DNA of 52,660 bases, from NCBI GenBank assembly GCA_022767125.1, contig JALEPZ010000074.1:1-52660 (forward strand), given 5' to 3'. The stretch comes from Phocaeicola plebeius. GTDB lineage: Bacteria; Bacteroidota; Bacteroidia; Bacteroidales; Bacteroidaceae. Of this stretch, positions 42,601 through 49,813 are shown piece after piece. Within the stretch, counting starts at the first letter, position 1, and the number at the start of each line of letters is the position of its first letter. Position numbers and translations under genes: made by a program. A model generated the notes under the pieces. That model searched no databases. It was given only the letters and a program-made list of their open reading frames with translations, and was not told the DNA's origin.

Positions 42601-42761
42601 ATTGTACCGTTTTCCGTTCCCTTTTCCGATACATTGCCGCCTATTACCGGCAATCCTTCGTCATCGGTCACCATACCGGTGACTGTCACGACGGTCTGTG
42701 CCCAGCTTCCCATACAGAAGGAGAGCAACAGCATCCAAATCCATAGTATTCGATAATACAT
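39618..42761 (-). CDS. SusC/RagA-family TonB-dependent outer-membrane transporter, 1047 aa
   Basis: The signal peptide MYYRILWIWMLLLSFCMGSWAQ is followed by a carboxypeptidase-D-like domain (VTGMVTDDEGLPVIGGNVSEKG), the TonB box-like DDVVVVAYGTQ, a plug (about 110-240, with VRGVSSITSGTQPLYVIDGVP and VLKDAAAAALYGSRAANGVI) and a large beta-barrel ending AQARVFTFGTNITF. The terminal Phe is typical of barrel proteins. It imports a ligand captured by the SusD partner. A 46-codon ORF in the same frame ends three bases before its ATG. No regulator is adjacent. Confidence 0.96.
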   Translation of the reverse strand: MYYRILWIWMLLLSFCMGSWAQTVVTVTGMVTDDEGLPVIGGNVSEKGTENGTITDLNGRYSLRAASDGVLVFSYVGMQPVSVAVKGRTEINVRLASASIDLDDVVVVAYGTQTKRSLTTSVASVKSDALKEQPVNSIDQALQGRAAGVYLLTPSAGVGESPVVRVRGVSSITSGTQPLYVIDGVPVETSNGSYAGNSNPMADLNPSDVLSMEVLKDAAAAALYGSRAANGVILITTRQGSKGKSRVAYNGWVGVSMRSKFFDIMNAQQYTDFKNQAVENRYGTAHYDLTANRVMTGDTKAFNMMYRSDGTPVDTNWADEVFQTGIQHHHTVSVEGGTEKSQFYLSGNYTHQKGIMKGDKYERFVMNANGQVQATPYLKIGGSVNASNSQTEYADRARQGNQNMIEGFTRLALVLPTNIPAWREDGTPYEEGHRIGRGNNTYYNTYTNPAGLLYYRSRVQSEILRFLSHAYVEVKPWKGVTLRSQYGMDYNHIDDTDFRNAIVYGDYENGRVSNHSTKRTLQTWTNTANWLFSWKGHSFDLLLGEESTKKHLNRWGARRTTLLDNAYTTYQGAWGTTDADGNNITESALLSYFIRLNYDYESRYLLSLNGRRDGFSALSRQNRWGNFGGVSAAWRISAEKFWEKIRPVVSELKLKGSWGRVGNTDVGDYAAWSYYLSSYYGNSGAYVLGQIADDQHLKWETSEKLDIGFSATLWKNIEVEFDYYRNTSTDLILALPVASSLGIPGNAITTNAGSMRNSGIELGLAATLVQTKDFSWNTSLNLTTTRNRVLSLADGVTELTSGMYNITLPGYSIGQLYLYPTRGIDPESGRRIFIDKNGREALCMYEKGADKFYYRDGTVCKESNLQPTRCGGTLPTYYGGWAHHLKYKGFDLTVLLQYAGGNHLYNGTTATCSDMRYWNNTTDVLEKYWTPERTAAKYARPIYGDNYSNGSAKPISDWVEKGDYLRLKQVVIGYTFRTSGWRCGISSLRVYAQAQNLFVLTGYSGLDPEASLYGNSTTSSLANLQAGIDKNTMPQARVFTFGTNITF

Positions 42762-42764
42762 GGC

Positions 42765-42905
42765 TCAATCGGGGTTGGTCCCTGTTGTAGCAGCAGGGAG
42801 GGGTGTGATAGGTTTATGGTCACTGTAGGCCGTAAGGATCGGTGGGCATCCGAGGAAGCGCTGGAGGCTGACGGATAGCGGGTTTTTCATTTCTTTCATA
42901 TACAT
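42765..42905 (-). CDS. Possible 46-residue leader ORF in frame with the SusC-like gene
   Basis: From ATG 42905 a frame of 46 codons (starts MYMKEMKNPLSV, ends TGTNPD) stops with TGA at 42765-42767. The sequence GCC then separates it from the SusC ATG, and both frames are the same. The -7 box TATTTTTG at 42934-42941 places the ORF within the leader transcript. It lacks features of a known peptide and could be a regulatory leader coupled to SusC translation, or chance. Confidence 0.4.
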   Translation of the reverse strand: MYMKEMKNPLSVSLQRFLGCPPILTAYSDHKPITPLPAATTGTNPD

Positions 42906-42933
42906 GATGGTCTGGCTGTTTGGTCGTATGGCA

Positions 42934-42941
42934 CAAAAATA
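42934..42941 (-). promoter_or_regulatory. -7 box of the SusC/SusD-like unit
   Basis: TATTTTTG on the minus strand matches TAnnTTTG. The resulting leader is about 165 bases. Confidence 0.6.
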
Positions 42942-43058
42942 CGATTTATTTTGATAACAGATCAGCAATCCGGACGTTTTTTTGTCTGATATGAAAAAAA
43001 TGCTTTCAAAGATGCAGCCTGTCGTGTTCCTTTCAGCCAGGTTCGGAGCAGAGGGGCA

Positions 43059-44900
43059 TTATCCCAGTTCCAGTCCGAACGCCTCCTTCAGCTTCATGAG
43101 GTGAGGGTTCTTCTGGCTCATCAGCTGGAAGCGTTCCACCTGGCTGTAGGCCCGTATGTGCTCGTTGGCCTCGCTCACGCGCACGGTCATCTGGAGGTGG
43201 CGGTTGTGCAGCTTCTCCTGCAGCGAGGCGAGAATCTGGGGGGCCAGCTGCTGGAGGGAGCGTTGGGCCATCTCGTTGTCCACCACCACCTCGAACGTGG
43301 TCTGGCCGGCCGGCAGGGTAGGACTGATGTTCATCATCCGGGCGGAGTTGGCGGTCTCCTCCTTCGGCAGCCGGGCGGCGAACTCGCGCCAGTAATAGAC
43401 CAGGTCTTTTTCATAGACGGCATAGTCCTCGTACGCGCTTTCTGCCGGCGGTGGAGCGGGAGCCGCGTTCTTCTTGGCGTGGGCCGCCGGCTGGGGATGC
43501 CGGATGGAGATGCCCAGATTGCCCGCCTTCATGACAGGGATTTTCTTGTCGGCGGCGGCAGGAGCCGACAGGTTCTGCGCGGCGGCAGGAGCCGTTCCCG
43601 CTGCCGTGGACGATGGGGGCAGGGTCGGATGGGCCGACGGCTGTTGGGACGGTCGGCTCGCTCCGGCGGCCGGTTGCTGGGATTGCGGTCTCGGTGCGGT
43701 GGCCGGTTGCTGGGGTTGCGGTCCCGGTGCGGCGGCCGGCTGTTGGGGGGTGATGGGTTTCAAGGTCGGCGTAGGGCGTTGCCCTCCAGCAGGTGTGTCC
43801 GCGCCTTCCTCGGTCAGCTGGGCCAGCTGGATGAGGGTCAGCTCCACGAGCAGCCGTTTGTTCTTGCTCGCCCGGTAGTTCAGGTCACAGTCGTTCGAGA
43901 GCTTCATGGCCTGGTACAGGAAGCGCGGGGTGCATTGCTGCGCCTGTGTCTGGTAGCGTTGGCGGATGGAAGCGCCTGCCTCTAACAGGGGCAGGGTGGC
44001 GGCGTCACGGCTCACCAGCAGGTCGCGGAAGTGCGACGAGAGGCCGGTGATGAAGTGGCTGCCGTCGAAGCCTTTGGCCAGGATATCGTTCAGGATGAGC
44101 AGGCAGTCCTGCACCTTGTTCTGCAGGATGGCGTCCGTCAGCTGGAAGTAATACTCGTAGTCCAGCACGTTAAGGTTCTCGATGACGCTCTGGTACGTTA
44201 TGTGGCCGTTGGTGAAGCTCACCACCTGGTCGAAGATGGACAAGGCGTCGCGCATGCCGCCGTCCGCCTTTTGGGCAATGACGTTCAAGGCTTCCGGTTC
44301 GGCTTCGATGTGTTCCTTGCTGGCCACTTCCTCCAGGTATTCCACCGTGTCGTTCACGCTGATGCGGCTGAAGTCGTAAATCTGGCAACGGCTCAGGATG
44401 GTGGGCAGAATCTTGTGCTTCTCGGTGGTGGCCAGGATGAAGATGGCATGATGAGGCGGCTCTTCCAGCGTCTTCAGAAATGCGTTGAAGGCAGCTTGCG
44501 AAAGCATGTGCACCTCGTCGATGATGTAGACCTTGTATTTGCCGATCTGGGGCGGGATGCGCACCTGGTCGATGAGCAGGCGGATGTCCTCTACCGAATT
44601 GTTGGAGGCGGCATCCAGTTCATGGATGTTGTAGGACCGCTGCTCGAGGAACGCCCGACACGACTCGCATTCGTTGCAGGCCTCGCCTTCTGCCGTAGGG
44701 TGCAGGCAGTTGATGGTCTTGGCAAAGATACGGGCGCAGGTGGTTTTCCCCACGCCTCGCGGACCGCAGAACAGATAGGCATGGGCCAGTTTCTGGTTGG
44801 CAATGGCGTTCTTCAGGGTTGTGGTCAGAGCCTTTTGCCCTACTACTGTGTCGAAGGTGGAGGGGCGGTATTTCCGCGCCGAAACGATATAGTCTTCCAT
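43059..44900 (-). CDS. dnaX: DNA polymerase III gamma/tau subunit, 613 aa
   Basis: DnaX is the clamp-loader ATPase. The N-terminal MEDYIVSARKYRPSTFDTVVGQ, Walker A CGPRGVGKTT, four zinc cysteines (beginning CLHP and ending CNECESC), Walker B VYIIDEVHML and the sensor TTEKHKILPTILSRCQ are intact. Domain III follows to about residue 360. A Pro/Ala/Gln-rich linker (about 370-470) contains repeats of QQPA...PRPQ type, and a C-terminal tau-like domain ends AFGLELG. The promoter box TACATTTG at 44936-44943 is divergent from the DivIC-like gene. Confidence 0.96.
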   Translation of the reverse strand: MEDYIVSARKYRPSTFDTVVGQKALTTTLKNAIANQKLAHAYLFCGPRGVGKTTCARIFAKTINCLHPTAEGEACNECESCRAFLEQRSYNIHELDAASNNSVEDIRLLIDQVRIPPQIGKYKVYIIDEVHMLSQAAFNAFLKTLEEPPHHAIFILATTEKHKILPTILSRCQIYDFSRISVNDTVEYLEEVASKEHIEAEPEALNVIAQKADGGMRDALSIFDQVVSFTNGHITYQSVIENLNVLDYEYYFQLTDAILQNKVQDCLLILNDILAKGFDGSHFITGLSSHFRDLLVSRDAATLPLLEAGASIRQRYQTQAQQCTPRFLYQAMKLSNDCDLNYRASKNKRLLVELTLIQLAQLTEEGADTPAGGQRPTPTLKPITPQQPAAAPGPQPQQPATAPRPQSQQPAAGASRPSQQPSAHPTLPPSSTAAGTAPAAAQNLSAPAAADKKIPVMKAGNLGISIRHPQPAAHAKKNAAPAPPPAESAYEDYAVYEKDLVYYWREFAARLPKEETANSARMMNISPTLPAGQTTFEVVVDNEMAQRSLQQLAPQILASLQEKLHNRHLQMTVRVSEANEHIRAYSQVERFQLMSQKNPHLMKLKEAFGLELG

Positions 44901-44935
44901 GTGGCGGTCTTCTTAATAGTTGGTCGATGTTTTTG

Positions 44936-44943
44936 CAAATGTA
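44936..44943 (-). promoter_or_regulatory. -7 box of dnaX
   Basis: TACATTTG on the minus strand matches TAnnTTTG, 36 bases before the dnaX start. Confidence 0.6.
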
Positions 44944-44988
44944 CGCAAAATCTTTGGTTTCGAGTGTGGGTATCCTCCGAAATATTTC

Positions 44989-44996
44989 TACCTTTG
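44989..44996 (+). promoter_or_regulatory. -7 box of the DivIC-like gene
   Basis: TACCTTTG matches TAnnTTTG, 28 bases before ATG 45024. Confidence 0.65.
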
Positions 44997-45023
44997 CAGG
45001 TGGAAACCAAGAAACAGGTCTTT

Positions 45024-45374
45024 ATGAGTAAGTTAGTAGAATTTTGGGAGTTTGTCAGACGCCACAAGTACCTCATTACCGTGGTGATCTTTCTGCTGAT
45101 TATCGGGGTGCTCGACGAGAACAGCCTGATTCGGCGTGTGCAGTACTGGCACGAAATCAACACGCTCCGGTCGGAAATCCAGATGTATCGTGAGCAGTAC
45201 GAGAAGGACAGCCGTACGCTGAAGGAACTTACCACCCATCCGGACGAACTGGAGAAGGTGGCGCGTGAGAAGTATTTGATGAAGAAGCCCAACGAGGACA
45301 TCTATATCTTTGAGGAGGATGTGGACGATAATATCCGCCGCGAGCGGGTGAATGAACAGACGGACGATGAATAA
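45024..45374 (+). CDS. DivIC/FtsB-family septum formation protein, 116 aa
   Basis: A short cytoplasmic N terminus is followed by one membrane helix (about 17-33, YLITVVIFLLIIGVL) and a periplasmic coiled coil (INTLRSEIQMYREQYEKDSRTLKEL), then PDELEKVAREKYLMKKPNEDIYIF, the family's C-terminal motif. This layout is that of septum formation initiators, which form the FtsQ-FtsB-FtsL complex. The acidic tail is short. The promoter box fixes the start at 45024. Its last codons overlap the start of the next membrane-protein gene by eight bases. Confidence 0.88.
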   Translation: MSKLVEFWEFVRRHKYLITVVIFLLIIGVLDENSLIRRVQYWHEINTLRSEIQMYREQYEKDSRTLKELTTHPDELEKVAREKYLMKKPNEDIYIFEEDVDDNIRRERVNEQTDDE

Positions 45375-45702
45375 CTGGAAGGACAAACTGTTTGTGGTGG
45401 GTGCGGTGATGGTGCTGGCAGGTGCCTTGCTGCAGATGACGCGCTGGCCCGTTGCCCCGTATCTGTATTTGTTGGGAGCCGTTCCCTTTGCGTTCTTGCA
45501 GTTGTCGGGCGGCTGCGAAGGGGCGGATGTCGTAGAGCGTCGCCTACGCCGCCAGCAGATGCTGGGAGCCGTGTTGCTGGTGGTGGCCGGCCTGATGATG
45601 CTTTTCCTGCGCCACAACGAGTGGGTGGCGTGTCTCAGCATTGCCGCCGTTCTGGAGTTGTACACGGCGTTTCGTCTGCCTTCGCCACCAAGACATCCTT
45701 GA
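45367..45702 (+). CDS. Small membrane protein of unknown function, 111 aa
   Basis: About four hydrophobic segments (residues 8-25, 31-46, 68-83 and 86-102) with few loops mark an inner-membrane protein that I do not recognise. The start MNNWKDKLFVVG at 45367 overlaps the end of the DivIC-like gene, so the two are coupled; a role in the cell envelope or division is only suggested by this. Its 3' end overlaps the convergent umuC coding region by 68 bases, an unusual arrangement that makes the ends of one of them uncertain. Confidence 0.7.
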   Translation: MNNWKDKLFVVGAVMVLAGALLQMTRWPVAPYLYLLGAVPFAFLQLSGGCEGADVVERRLRRQQMLGAVLLVVAGLMMLFLRHNEWVACLSIAAVLELYTAFRLPSPPRHP

Positions 45703-46972
45703 TGTCGGTGGTATAGTGGCGCGACAGGTACTCACACTTCAATCCGAAGCGTACGTCCGTTCCTTGGATGGCAACGCGCACCTTGTCGTGCCCGTTCTTG
45801 CGGTTGATGGCATCGATGGCGTGCGAAAGGGCGGCCAGTCTGGCCCGGTCCACCGGGTCGAAGAGGTGTTGCTGCTGGGGGTATTGCGGACGGATGTCCC
45901 ACAGGATGACCCCGGCTTTCTTGTAGGCATAAGGTTCCGGCCGGTACTGGCTCCGGAGGAGGGCCAGGGTATGGCCGATGATTTCCACCGATGCCTGGAT
46001 GCCGACGGGCAGGCGAACGCTCTGGTGGATGACGTGGCCCGGCTGGTCGGTCCGGAACCGGCTGGTGTAGGCAAAGACCGTCACGCCTTGGCAGCAGGTG
46101 TGCTGCTGGCGCAGCCGCTCCGAGCAACGGGCGGCGAAGTTGGCCACTGCCTCTTCCAGGATGTTGTGGTCGGTCACTCCTTGTCCGGAAAAACTGCGGC
46201 TGGTGCAGAGGCTCTGCCGTTCGGGCAGTTCGCTGATGTCGATGCAGCTGCAGCCGTTCAGCTCTTTCCAGGTGTGGAGCATGCAGATGTTGAAATGAGA
46301 TTTCACCCAGCTTTCGCTTTTGGCCGCCAGGTCCGCCGCCGTCTGAATGCCATAGTAAGCCAATGATTGACGGAGTTTCCGGCCGATGCCCCATACATCG
46401 CCGATGTCGAATCCGGCCAGTGCCTTCCGGCGTTGTTCGTCGGTGGCTATCTGGCAGCAGCCCTTGTAGCCGGGATAGTGCTTGGCGTATTTGCTGGCTA
46501 TCTTGGCCAGGGTCTTGGTCGGGGCGATACCTACGGAGATGGGGATGCCGGTAGAGCGGCGCACGTCGGCCGCCATCTTTTCGCCGTAGGCCTTCAGGAA
46601 AGCGGCATCGCCCAGTCCGGTAAAGTCGAGGAAGGCTTCGTCGATGGAGTAGGGGTCCAGTTGTGGCGTATAGCGCGACAGGAGGGACATGACCCGCGCG
46701 GAGAGCGAACCGTAGAGGGTGTAGTTGCTGCTGAACACGGCCACTCCGTTGTCTTCCAGCAGCTGCCTCACCTGGTAGAGGGGAGTGCCCATTTTCAGTC
46801 CCAGCCGTTTGCTCTCTTCGCTGCGGGCAATGATGCATCCGTCGTTGTTGCTCAGCACAACGACCGGCTTCTGCAGCAGTTCGGGATGGAACACCCGCTC
46901 GCAGGAGCAGTAGAAATTGTTGCAGTCGGCAAGGGCGTACGTCATGTTCCGGGAATGGGAGTCGGCAGGCAT
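45635..46972 (-). CDS. umuC: Translesion DNA polymerase V subunit UmuC, 445 aa
   Basis: Y-family polymerase motifs are intact: TYALADCNNFYCSCERVFHPELL with the first catalytic Asp, VVLSNNDGCIIARSEESKRLG, and DPYSIDEAFLDFTG with the second acidic pair. The finger and little-finger domains follow, with a C-terminal UmuC-type DUF4113-like segment ending DVLVAKADETPC. It copies damaged DNA after UmuD activation. The ATG at 46972 overlaps the umuD stop (TGATG); a start at 46945 (MTYALAD) is closer to relatives. The 3' end overlaps a convergent membrane-protein gene. Confidence 0.93.
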   Translation of the reverse strand: MPADSHSRNMTYALADCNNFYCSCERVFHPELLQKPVVVLSNNDGCIIARSEESKRLGLKMGTPLYQVRQLLEDNGVAVFSSNYTLYGSLSARVMSLLSRYTPQLDPYSIDEAFLDFTGLGDAAFLKAYGEKMAADVRRSTGIPISVGIAPTKTLAKIASKYAKHYPGYKGCCQIATDEQRRKALAGFDIGDVWGIGRKLRQSLAYYGIQTAADLAAKSESWVKSHFNICMLHTWKELNGCSCIDISELPERQSLCTSRSFSGQGVTDHNILEEAVANFAARCSERLRQQHTCCQGVTVFAYTSRFRTDQPGHVIHQSVRLPVGIQASVEIIGHTLALLRSQYRPEPYAYKKAGVILWDIRPQYPQQQHLFDPVDRARLAALSHAIDAINRKNGHDKVRVAIQGTDVRFGLKCEYLSRHYTTDIKDVLVAKADETPCTTPERRQC

Positions 46973-47418
46973 CAGCGCGGGCGTAGTGAATGGATGACGT
47001 GGGTCACCACGCCCCAGATGCGGAAATCGTCGTCAACGCCTACCTCGATGCGGGGATAGGCATTGTTCCAGGGCACCAGCCAGCCGCGCTGTCCGTCCTT
47101 GTCGAGCCGGAATTGCTTGATGGTGAATTCTCCGTTGACAAAGGCGATGACAAAGTCTCCGTCGGCCGCCGTAAGGGATTTGTCCACTACGGCCAGGTCG
47201 CCGTCCAGGATGCCGGCATCGGTCATCGAATCGCCGGAGATGCGGACATAGAACGTGGCTTCCCGATGGTGGATAAGCAGGTCGTTCAGGTCGATTTCGG
47301 GAGCCAGATAGTTCTCGCTGGGCGACGGGAAGCCGGCCTTGACGCTGTCGGAGGCCAAAGGGATAAGCACCCGCTGCCGTCGGGCGGCCGGATGGAGGGT
47401 CAGTCGGAGATCGGACAT
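46972..47418 (-). CDS. umuD: UmuD-like S24 autopeptidase, 148 aa
   Basis: UmuD is cleaved with RecA help to UmuD', which activates UmuC. The cleavage site is visible as KAGFPSPSENY (Ala-Gly), the catalytic Ser in RISGDSMTDAGILDGD and the catalytic Lys in GEFTIKQFRL. Size and spacing match UmuD rather than LexA, since there is no helix-turn-helix. It starts 19 bases after a small secreted-protein gene and couples to umuC by TGATG. I see no LexA box that I can identify with confidence. Confidence 0.93.
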   Translation of the reverse strand: MSDLRLTLHPAARRQRVLIPLASDSVKAGFPSPSENYLAPEIDLNDLLIHHREATFYVRISGDSMTDAGILDGDLAVVDKSLTAADGDFVIAFVNGEFTIKQFRLDKDGQRGWLVPWNNAYPRIEVGVDDDFRIWGVVTHVIHSLRPR

Positions 47419-47437
47419 GGCAGGAGGGGGCAGCAGG

Positions 47438-47842
47438 TCAGTCTTCTTCGGGACGGGTGAAGCGGAAATCGTCCAGGTTTCTCACGTCCATCTTGTTTCC
47501 CTTCTGGTAGTTGCGGCGCAACTTGGCCATTTCCTTCTCCAGGCGTTTTTTCTTCTTGTTGAAGAACATGAAGCAGGTGCGGTGCTGCATCCGTCCGTCC
47601 TGTTCCAGGTATTCTTTCAGCTGCAGGCTGTACTGCTGCCGCTGGCTCAGCAGGCCTTTGGTATTGTAGTAAGCACTGTCAAGATACTGTATGTCGGTGA
47701 TGTACACCAGCGAGTCGGTGAACGAGGCCGCTACGCCGGCCAGCCAGACCCCATAGTCGTTCTTGTCCTTTTTCTTGCGGGCGAACGAGGGGATGACCAG
47801 GGCAGCCGCCAGCAGGAACGTCAGTAATCGGAAGGTTCTCAT
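47438..47842 (-). CDS. Exported protein of unknown function, first gene of the umuDC operon, 134 aa
   Basis: The start MRTFRLLTFLLAAALVIPSFA is a signal peptide. The mature protein has a Lys-rich start (RKKKDKND), a mid-section GVWLAGVAASFTDSLVYITDIQYLDSAYYNTKGLLSQRQQYSLQL and a basic C terminus with KKKKRLEKEMAKLRRNYQKG. I do not recognise the family. It is transcribed from a box at 47883-47890 and lies 19 bases before umuD, so it should share the operon. An exported protein at the head of a mutagenesis operon is unexpected. Confidence 0.78.
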   Translation of the reverse strand: MRTFRLLTFLLAAALVIPSFARKKKDKNDYGVWLAGVAASFTDSLVYITDIQYLDSAYYNTKGLLSQRQQYSLQLKEYLEQDGRMQHRTCFMFFNKKKKRLEKEMAKLRRNYQKGNKMDVRNLDDFRFTRPEED

Positions 47843-47882
47843 ACGCAATGTTTCTTCGTTAATGTTTCTTTTTAGATGGCGG

Positions 47883-47890
47883 CAAATGTA
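47883..47890 (-). promoter_or_regulatory. -7 box of the secreted-protein/umuDC operon
   Basis: TACATTTG on the minus strand matches TAnnTTTG, 41 bases before the first start codon. Confidence 0.65.
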
Positions 47891-47945
47891 CGGATAAAAT
47901 CCGAGAAACTCCTGCTTTTTTAATGATTTTCTCGTTTTTATTCTG

Positions 47946-47953
47946 TACCTTTG
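47946..47953 (+). promoter_or_regulatory. -7 box of nadC
   Basis: TACCTTTG matches TAnnTTTG, 43 bases before ATG 47996. Confidence 0.65.
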
Positions 47954-47995
47954 CCGCATTGAAAATATTCATACGATAACTTATACTACGAGATT

Positions 47996-48850
47996 ATGGA
48001 CGAAAAAGTTGTAAAGGATTTGATTGACCGTTTGATCGATCTGTCGTTTGCCGAAGATATCGGCGACGGCGACCATACCACCCTCTCCAGCATTCCTGCC
48101 GATGCCATGGGCAAGTCGAAGCTGCTCATCAAGGAGGAAGGCATCCTGGCCGGCATTGAGGTGGCCAAGGAAGTGTTCCATCGGTTCGACCCCACCATGA
48201 AGGTGGAAGTGTTCATCGAGGACGGTGCGCACGTGAAGCCGGGGGATGTGGCCATGGTGGTGGAAGGCAAGGTGCAGTCGCTGCTGCAGACCGAACGACT
48301 GATGCTGAACATCATGCAGCGCATGAGCGGTATTGCCACGATGACCAGCCGCTACGTGAAGCGGCTGGAAGGGACCAAGACCCGCGTGCTGGACACCCGC
48401 AAGACGACCCCGGGCATGCGTGTGCTCGAAAAGATGGCCGTGAAGATCGGTGGTGGCGTGAACCACCGCATCGGCCTGTTCGACATGATTCTGCTGAAGG
48501 ACAACCACGTGGACTTTGCCGGAGGCATCGACAAGGCCATCACCCGTGCCAAGGAGTATTGCAAGGCGAAGGGCAAGGACCTGAAGATTGAAATCGAGGT
48601 GCGCAACTTCGACGAGCTGCAGCAGGTGCTCGACCTGGGCGGGGTAGACCGCATCATGCTCGACAACTTCACGCCGGAAAACACCCGGAAGGCCGTGGAG
48701 CTGGTGAACGACCGTGTGGAACTGGAGTCGTCGGGTGGCATTACCTTCGACACGTTGCGCGACTACGCGGAATGTGGCGTCGACTACATCTCGGTAGGTG
48801 CCCTGACGCATTCCGTAAAGGGGCTGGACATGAGCTTCAAGGCTTGCTGA
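47996..48850 (+). CDS. nadC: Nicotinate-nucleotide pyrophosphorylase (carboxylating), 284 aa
   Basis: NadC (QPRTase) turns quinolinate and PRPP into nicotinate mononucleotide in NAD synthesis. The family features are present: AEDIGDGDHTT near the start, GIATMTSRYV, TRKTTPGMRVLEKMAV with basic substrate-binding residues, LLKDNHVDFAGG, EIEVRNFDELQQVL and the GGITFDTLRDYAECGVDYISVGALTHS phosphate-binding end. The length is normal and the protein cytoplasmic. nadA and nadB are not nearby. The gene is monocistronic by its own promoter and downstream repeats. Confidence 0.97.
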   Translation: MDEKVVKDLIDRLIDLSFAEDIGDGDHTTLSSIPADAMGKSKLLIKEEGILAGIEVAKEVFHRFDPTMKVEVFIEDGAHVKPGDVAMVVEGKVQSLLQTERLMLNIMQRMSGIATMTSRYVKRLEGTKTRVLDTRKTTPGMRVLEKMAVKIGGGVNHRIGLFDMILLKDNHVDFAGGIDKAITRAKEYCKAKGKDLKIEIEVRNFDELQQVLDLGGVDRIMLDNFTPENTRKAVELVNDRVELESSGGITFDTLRDYAECGVDYISVGALTHSVKGLDMSFKAC

Positions 48851-48928
48851 TGTTGCTTTTGTTTTAATCGCTTCTTGAGTGGTCATTCTGAAGGAGACGG
48901 TCACATCGCTGTGAAACGCTTCTTGAAT

Positions 48929-49005
48929 TGTCATTCTGAACGTAGTGAAGAATCTGAATGCATCCACTTTATGTTTACAGATCCTTCGCTTCGCTCAGGA
49001 TGACA
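48929..49005 (+). repeat. Diverged member of the palindromic repeat family
   Basis: TGTCATTCTGAACGTAGTGA (48929-48948) and the block ending TCGCTCAGGATGACA (to 49005) form the same kind of inverted pair as the main family, separated by AATGCATCCACTTT. An extra partial left block (GTCATTCTGAAGGAGACGG) stands upstream near 48882-48901. Confidence 0.7.
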
Positions 49006-49073
49006 GATAATCAGGATGACTGATCATTCGGATGACAAATCATCCGGATGATAATCACTGGATGACGGACAAA
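48997..49073 (+). repeat. Degenerate tandem array of a 16-base unit
   Basis: AGGATGACAGATAATC (48997), AGGATGACTGATCATT (49013), CGGATGACAAATCATC (49029), then shortened units at 49045 and 49059, each begin NGGATGA. The array starts inside the end of the diverged palindromic repeat. Confidence 0.75.
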
Positions 49074-49074
49074 A

Positions 49075-49098
49075 GGATGCAGTTGCATCCTGATTACC
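49075..49098 (+). terminator. Possible intrinsic terminator
   Basis: GGATGC (49075-49080) and GCATCC (49085-49090) flank a 4-base loop, followed after a few bases by six T. The stem is short, so confidence is moderate. It is the last structure before the DUF4923-like gene. Confidence 0.5.
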
Positions 49099-49170
49099 TT
49101 TTTTGTAGAAATAAACGAACTATTCAAATGAATCACCATTTAGATTCACCATTAATCTGACGCAAAAACG

Positions 49171-49794
49171 ATGAAAAAGACGAATTGGATGAAAGTGGGC
49201 ATACTGGCGTGCTGCCTGATGATGCATGCGCTGGGTGCCCAGGCACAGGATTTGAAATCCATTCTCTCTGGCATAGCGAAGACCGTGGGAGAAAAAGTAA
49301 GTGAGAAAATACCTTTTTCGGTAGAAGGAACATGGACCTACGTGGGACAGGACTGCCAGTTCACCAGCGACAACCTGCTGGCGCAGGCGGGCGGCGAGGT
49401 GGCTTCGCAAACCGTGGAGACCAAAATGCAGGAGCTGTTGGATAAGCTGGGCTTCTCAGACGGATGCACCTTCGTGTTCAATGCCGACGGCACGTACAGC
49501 TCGGCGGTGAAGGGACGCACCACGCAGGGTACCTATACGTTCGATACCGAATCGAAGGAGTTGAAGATGAAGACTTCTGCAGGCATCAGCCTTACGACGA
49601 CCGCCTCCTACAACGTGACGGAGCCGAACAAGATGAGCCTGCTCTTCAATGCGGACAAGCTGATGCAACTGGCGCAGACCGTGAGCTCGGCTGCCTCGTT
49701 GAAGTCTTCCAGCTCGACCCTGAAGACGGTCAGTTCGTTGCTTGGCAACTACAACGGCCTGCAGGTGGGGTTCCAGCTGGAAAAACAGCAATAA
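49171..49794 (+). CDS. Exported DUF4923-like (lipocalin-like) protein, 207 aa
   Basis: A signal peptide ([19 protein letters not shown]..., cleavage after AQAQ) leads to a beta-rich protein with [47 protein letters not shown] and [16 protein letters not shown], a pattern I know from the Bacteroides family DUF4923, which has a lipocalin-like fold. Function is unknown; binding of a hydrophobic ligand or an envelope role is possible. Two ATGs (49171 and 49189) are possible starts. trmB starts 20 bases after its stop. Confidence 0.78.
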   Translation: MKKTNWMKVGILACCLMMHALGAQAQDLKSILSGIAKTVGEKVSEKIPFSVEGTWTYVGQDCQFTSDNLLAQAGGEVASQTVETKMQELLDKLGFSDGCTFVFNADGTYSSAVKGRTTQGTYTFDTESKELKMKTSAGISLTTTASYNVTEPNKMSLLFNADKLMQLAQTVSSAASLKSSSSTLKTVSSLLGNYNGLQVGFQLEKQQ

Positions 49795-49813
49795 CAGGAC
49801 AAGAAAATTTTTT

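Noticed and set aside
41109..42746. 545-codon open frame on the plus strand
   Set aside because: Antisense to the SusC-like gene; no start signal or domain.
34754..42761. Fucosidase and SusC/SusD as one polysaccharide utilisation locus
   Set aside because: The queuosine operon on the opposite strand and two strong terminators separate them.
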